From NCBI RefSeq assembly GCF_000224145.3, contig NC_020172.2:3889557-3953556 (forward strand): DNA of 64,000 bases, in the 5' to 3' direction. This document shows, piece by piece, positions 59,582 to 64,000 of this stretch. Positions within the stretch are counted from its first letter, which is position 1, and each line of letters opens with the position of its first letter. Position numbers and translations under genes: made by a program. Below the pieces are notes generated by a model, which did not search any database, had not been told where the DNA came from, and saw only the letters and a list, made by a program, of their open reading frames with translations. Source of the DNA: Ciona intestinalis (Eukaryota; Chordata; Ascidiacea; Phlebobranchia; Cionidae).

Positions 59582-61746
59582 TCAACAGCAGTACGATACG
59601 CTCAATTTCTTTAAAATAGTAATTTCTTTTTTGTAATGTTCTATTGTTTTAGCTTGAGCCTGTGGTATAGTTAAACCGGGGAAGTGAAATGCAAATCCAG
59701 GTTCTAATTTGACAATGTTAGTGTCTTCCTTTCCAAGTTTCATTCTTAGTATGCCAGAGGCCCATACGTCTTCCATCGGCATAATTTCGTCTTGTTTTAC
59801 TGAGCCATAAAGTAGCTTTGCTGTAGCCACTGACGTAACGTACATAGCACCGTTACAATACGACGGAAAATCATTCGGCTTGTATTCGTCGGTTGAGAGG
59901 TAGTATGGACTATTTAGATCTCGTGTGGGTTGTCCATTTTTTATTAAAGTATGGCCGCATAGTACGGGAAAGTTTTCAACGCCTTTGTCCAGTGTAGGTC
60001 TTTCTAGTGATTCAACGTTCGATGTGTGAAGTAATTTTGTAAGGTGATCGGTCAAAGTTGTTTTTGAAATTCTGACATCGTCGTCTGACTTGCTGACGAA
60101 ATAATGAGATGGCAAATTTTCTGAAGACCATTGCAGAATGGTAAGAGACTTCATCACTATTTTCCTATAATTTGTAATAGAGAACGTTAGCTGAAACACA
60201 ACAGTGACGTATAAACTGTACAGACTGTACCGTGTCAGCCAAAACATATCATAATGTTGGACAGCTATAAGGGGTTCTTAAACTTTAGTATATATGAATG
60301 TAACTTTCTTTATCCAGCGTTCCTGGAAAATGATAGTCGTTATACCACGGATGTTCCTTACCCAAAATTTACTCAAACAAACTCACTATTTATAGTTTAA
60401 ACATAAAGTAGAGTGGGGGGAAATGAGACACCTTTAGCCATAATAACCAAATAGTGATTCATACATACCTGTAGCTATCCACGTAGTTGATAAACAAAAT
60501 GTCTTTTTGCTTTTCCGATTCCTTTAAAATTCTTTGGTTTATGTTTTCCTCCGTTGATTTTGCGAGGACGAAGACATATTTGATGTTGAAGCCATTCAAG
60601 TAAGAAATGGAACCTACCGTGTCTCTTATTGTTTGTCTCAGTACAAAGTTATTCGGGGGTGAAATAATGAAACATATTATGCAAACTGTGGTGGTTTCTG
60701 TAAGATTAATTGTAAGTTTATTATCTGTCATTATATATAAAAAAAAAACGAAAAATCACCCACAAAGTAACGTACGTGGTAACTAGTAAGCTTGCACGGG
60801 GTGTATAAAACAGAACACCCTTGTTATAACCACTGCCCTTTTCTGGCAACGCGTGGTTAAAGCAAATTACATTTATTCATTAAACTTGTTTATTCACGAA
60901 TTGCGGGGCAACCGCAGTAGTAACAAGAAGGGTTATGTTCTACAATATAACTCGTAAGCTGGCACGGGGTACTGGAAAGTGGAAACAGAAGTTACATTCA
61001 TAACAATGAGGGGTTGTGTTTAGAATAAATCGAGTTACATTCATAAAAATATTGAGGTATTTGAGTTACCACATTCATATTTCATATTTGTCGACTTACT
61101 TGTAGTTGTCGAGCAATTGGGTGAGAGCGTTGGTTGTGTAATAAGAGGCATTTGAGGGTAGACCGTTGGCCTTACAGTAAACGGTGTAGTTAAAGCTGCA
61201 GCGCTAATGTTTAACTGGGGTGTTAGAACTACAGTCCTGTTATTTTTGGTCCGCGAAATGATTCTTGATACGAAGTTTCCATTAATTTTGAACGAAGTTT
61301 GTACAAAGCTACACACAATAAAGATTAGCTGCTGTTTAGGGGGGAAGATGGAACGCCTTTTCATTTTATTTTCTCCTTTTATTTGATAGTAAACAAAGAA
61401 CATTCAAAGAATTTTTAAACCGTATTCTCACGATTCCCATATAGACCTTTTTTAATTGTTTAAAAACACGATCAGAATGTTTAGATATTATGTGCTAAAG
61501 GTGTCCCGTCTCCAAATGGAAAGGGAAAATAAAATGAAAAGGTGTCAACAGTAATATATAGACAACAGTTGGCAACTCGTGTGACCGTGCTCGAACTGAA
61601 TGAGCAGTACGATGTATCACCACAGAGTATTTCTATCATTGTGATAAATAGGTAATTAGCTTTGGATGTTATACTTACTATAGCTTTATGAAGACAAGTG
61701 ATATAAGAACAACACAGCCAAATGTAATCAATTTTGAGGAATTCAT
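59582..61746 (-). CDS. beta-1,3-galactosyltransferase-like enzyme (GT31 family)
   Basis: Four phase-compatible exons: 61679-61746, 61100-61308, 60469-60697 and 59582-60164, giving 362 residues. It is a type II Golgi membrane protein. A short cytoplasmic tail and signal anchor come first (MNSSKLITFGCVVLISLVFI), then a Ser/Thr/Pro-rich stem with N-glycosylation sequons. The catalytic domain starts at 'VCIICFIISPPNNFVLRQTI' (GT31 pattern R-x-x-IR-x-T) and includes 'KDILFINYVDSYR'. The metal-binding DDD is at residues 196-198 (SKSDDDVRI), followed by 'FPSYCNGAMYVTS' and 'MPMEDVWASGIL' (the ED-V motif). It would transfer Gal or GlcNAc in beta-1,3 linkage; donor and acceptor cannot be told. The usual Trp in IRETW is Val here (IRDTVG). 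It lies upstream of WNK on the same strand. Confidence 0.88.
60755..60880 (+). mobile_element. SINE tail fragment
   Basis: 'cacccacaaagtaacgtacg' through 'gtttaaagcaaattac' and 'atttattcatt', the 3' part of the tRNA-SINE family. It lies in a GT31 intron. Confidence 0.6.
61335..61515. mobile_element. palindromic MITE (family A)
   Basis: Left 'aggggggaagatggaacgcc', right 'aaggtgtcccgtctcc'. It abuts the GT31 exon 2 acceptor side. Confidence 0.65.
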
Positions 61747-61945
61747 AACCTAAAACAAAACGCTATTGGGCATAAACCTGTATAAGAGAGTGTTACATTT
61801 GTAAGTATATATATAGCTCACACAATGTATAGAACTGTTTAGTAAAATGGAATATTTATAGGACCGTTAGGACATGCTATTTTTAAATAGACATCACATA
61901 ATTAATACTCTGGAAATTATAAATGGTATGTCATATAGTACTGAG

Positions 61946-62148
61946 GGGTAAGAATCTTACTCCTGGGTAAGATGGATACCGTTAGCACCGAAATCCTGTA
62001 TTTTCTGATCAAGTTTTAAACAATTAACAACGCTCTTTTAAATTCGTTGGAATGACGGTTTATAATTTTGTAAATATTCTTTTTTACTACCAAATTGGGA
62101 GAGAAAAGAGAATGAAATATGTCTCGTCTTACCCCACCCTATACTGAC
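61946..62148. mobile_element. palindromic MITE (family A variant)
   Basis: 'gggtaagatggataccgtta' at the left, 'gtctcgtcttaccccaccct' at the right, with the 'caacgctcttttaaattcg' variant body. Confidence 0.65.
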
Positions 62149-62204
62149 TTATTTTATTTGGTTTGTTTTATAAAATGTTTTTAACTTGAATATCTATTAC
62201 ACTC

Positions 62205-62404
62205 TATAGAGTAGGGTGGGGAATATGGGACATCATTTCATTATATTTTCTCGTCCCATTTGGTAGTAAACAAAGAAAATTCAAAGAATTATTAAAACCG
62301 TATCCTCACGACTCCCATAGACCGTTGTTTATTGTTCAAAACACGATAAGAATACTTGGTTATTATATGCTAAAGCTGTCCCACCTTCCCCCCCCCTAAT
62401 ATAC
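62205..62404. mobile_element. palindromic MITE (family A)
   Basis: Inverted ends 'agagtagggtggggaatatg' and 'caccttccccccccctaata'. Opposite orientation to most copies. Confidence 0.75.
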
Positions 62405-63715
62405 TTACAATTACAACTACAGGCATACAAGCACGTATAATGACACCATAAAGGTGCATTACAATGATTTAAGTATAGCCTGAAATCATCTCTGACAATT
62501 TTCCTTAACTTGCTCTCGTTTATAATTACACTTTCCATGTCTATTTCTACACTAAGCTCAACATTTTTGTTGGTTATGTGTTTAATACAAGAATCTTTTC
62601 ATCCCTTATATTTGTGCCTTTAAAATAGTCATAAAGTGCAGATCAGTGATCAGTCATAAGGATAGAACAGAATAAAACCATATTCAGTACGGCACCGTAT
62701 TGAGTCTATTGTTCATCTGAATATACAACGGAAATACAGGAAACAACAGCACGACAGCACAATCTATTATCTTCGTTTAATAATTTGACTACCAGCAGTG
62801 ATCAATGCCTTTAAATTGTTTAACTAAATTTATATGTTTTTTCGGATATACGTCGATGTGTTGACTGCTGTGTCGAAAGGTGTAGTCTAAACTAAAGGTT
62901 ACTGTCGTATTTTGCAGCATAAAATGGGTTTAAGTTGCTGAACACGTTAATGCTATTTCTTCCGCTTTCATCCGACTGCGCAAGAAACAGAGAACTATTT
63001 CGTCTTTACGCATCCAGTCTTATATCAGCGAATCCCCAATGCCTCTTGCAATTGCATAATCCACCCACAAAGTAACAAACAGGGTAACTCGTAAGTATGC
63101 ACGAGCTGTGTATGTGCAACAATACCTGTGCTATAACGATTGCTGTTTCCCGGCCACGCGAGAATAAAGCAAGTTACACCCATTCATTCAGTCCATACAA
63201 CACTGTGTGCAAGCGTGTGACGAATGCTACTGCAGCACGACACACAAGTTACAAGTGCGCGCTGAAAATGAACGAAACAAGACCATCGTATATCTCCAAG
63301 GTTAGTCTGACCCATTATAATATATTTACGATTAGGCAGATAAGTTCTTGCTTCTCCCATTACCACATCGTCACTCAGCATCCTATACAGTGATTAAATT
63401 GACTCGTTTTATTATTTGTGTGTTTTATTAGGTTTAAACTAAAGCGTCGCTGAAATGACCTAAACCATAATAGTCAAAACTTTTAAACGCTTCTGCTAAT
63501 GCAAAACGTTACTTTTACCAACCTTATATATAGCAGAGTGGGGGAAGATGGGGACACTTAGGCACATATTGCCAAATATCACGGTTTTTGGGTGATACAC
63601 GGCCCTCATAGAGATAATAGTATGTTTGTCAGTCATTTTTTGACGAACTTGCTTCATTGTAACGCAGTTTTGAAATTCATACCATTTTTACCATACGAGT
63701 AAAAAAGATTATTTT

Positions 63716-63765
63716 TCTCCTAAAGAACTGTAATGTTGCGTCGTACATAACAGTTCTTTAGGAGA
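63716..63765. repeat. perfect 16-bp hairpin
   Basis: TCTCCTAAAGAACTGT at 63716-63731 and its exact reverse complement at 63750-63765, with an 18-nt loop. Confidence 0.85.
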
Positions 63766-64000
63766 ATATTCCTCGTTTTTTTGCACCTTGTAAAAAGATT
63801 GTACAGAACCTAATTTAAGGAGAAATTAACTTAAGGATTAGAATAACTAGATAACAAACTGTTTGCACCAACACTATAGAACAAAGATTTTGTAGATTAT
63901 ATTCTTTATCAGGTCACAACATTAGTTATAATATCTGATTGCATTTTCAACAATTACCGACGCTTTTTTATAGTCATTAGGATGCGGTTATTTAATTCAT

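Larger units (their letters stand above)
61747..64000. other. region upstream of GT31 with repeats, no gene supported
   Basis: Holds the likely GT31 promoter, two family A MITEs (61946-62148 and 62205-62404), a SINE tail (63059-63190), a further MITE start at 63530 ('gcagagtgggggaagatggg') running off the right edge, and a perfect hairpin at 63716-63765. Confidence 0.55.

Noticed and set aside
1..64000. CRISPR arrays, prokaryotic operons, phage or plasmid modules
   Set aside because: All genes have introns and animal families. The tandem repeats lack the spacer pattern, and nothing suggests bacterial or viral origin.

Overview
The window looks like nuclear DNA of a tunicate, most likely a Ciona species. 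The reasons are AT-rich sequence with compact multi-exon animal genes, short GT-AG introns, very dense palindromic repeats ending in 'tagtagggtggggaagatgggacac', tRNA-derived SINEs tailed with (ATTC)n, and closely packed same-strand genes with splice-acceptor-like sequences just upstream of internal ATGs, as expected in a lineage with spliced-leader trans-splicing and operons. The species cannot be fixed from the window alone. Eight runs of N are present. Four of them sit between two near-identical copies of the same sequence, so parts of the window are probably both haplotypes of a polymorphic animal placed in tandem, not true gene duplications.

Layout, left to right. 1-6.6 kb: 5' part of an Eph receptor gene (minus strand), present twice around a 500-N gap. 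9.3-11.4 kb: a small coiled-coil gene (plus). 14.2-20.7 kb: three minus-strand genes in the order cyclin L, RTN4IP1, POLG2, with 337 and 143 bp between coding regions, a likely operon that includes two mitochondrial proteins. 22.7 kb: a signal-peptide exon of an unidentified secreted peptide, broken by a gap. 24.9-26.1 kb: a double-hotdog thioesterase-like gene (plus). 29.3-35.4 kb: a 14-exon plus-strand gene whose exons join in phase into 554 residues. It carries an N-terminal TDP2-like endonuclease/exonuclease/phosphatase (EEP) domain without key catalytic residues, an acidic/Ser-rich linker, and a C-terminal eIF4G-type W2 domain. I know of no described protein with this architecture, and it is the best candidate here for something undescribed. 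36.6-54.0 kb: a 19-exon WNK kinase gene (minus). 55.3-61.7 kb: a GT31 beta-1,3-glycosyltransferase gene (minus). The WNK first exon and the GT31 last exon are again duplicated around gaps.

Functionally these are mostly housekeeping or signalling genes: mitochondrial DNA replication (POLG2), a mitochondrial oxidoreductase (RTN4IP1), splicing/transcription (cyclin L), ion transport signalling (WNK), Golgi glycosylation (GT31) and cell-contact signalling (Eph). The rest of the window is mostly introns and mobile-element debris. All exon boundaries below were set by hand from GT/AG sites, reading-phase agreement and family resemblance; no search or transcript data were available.
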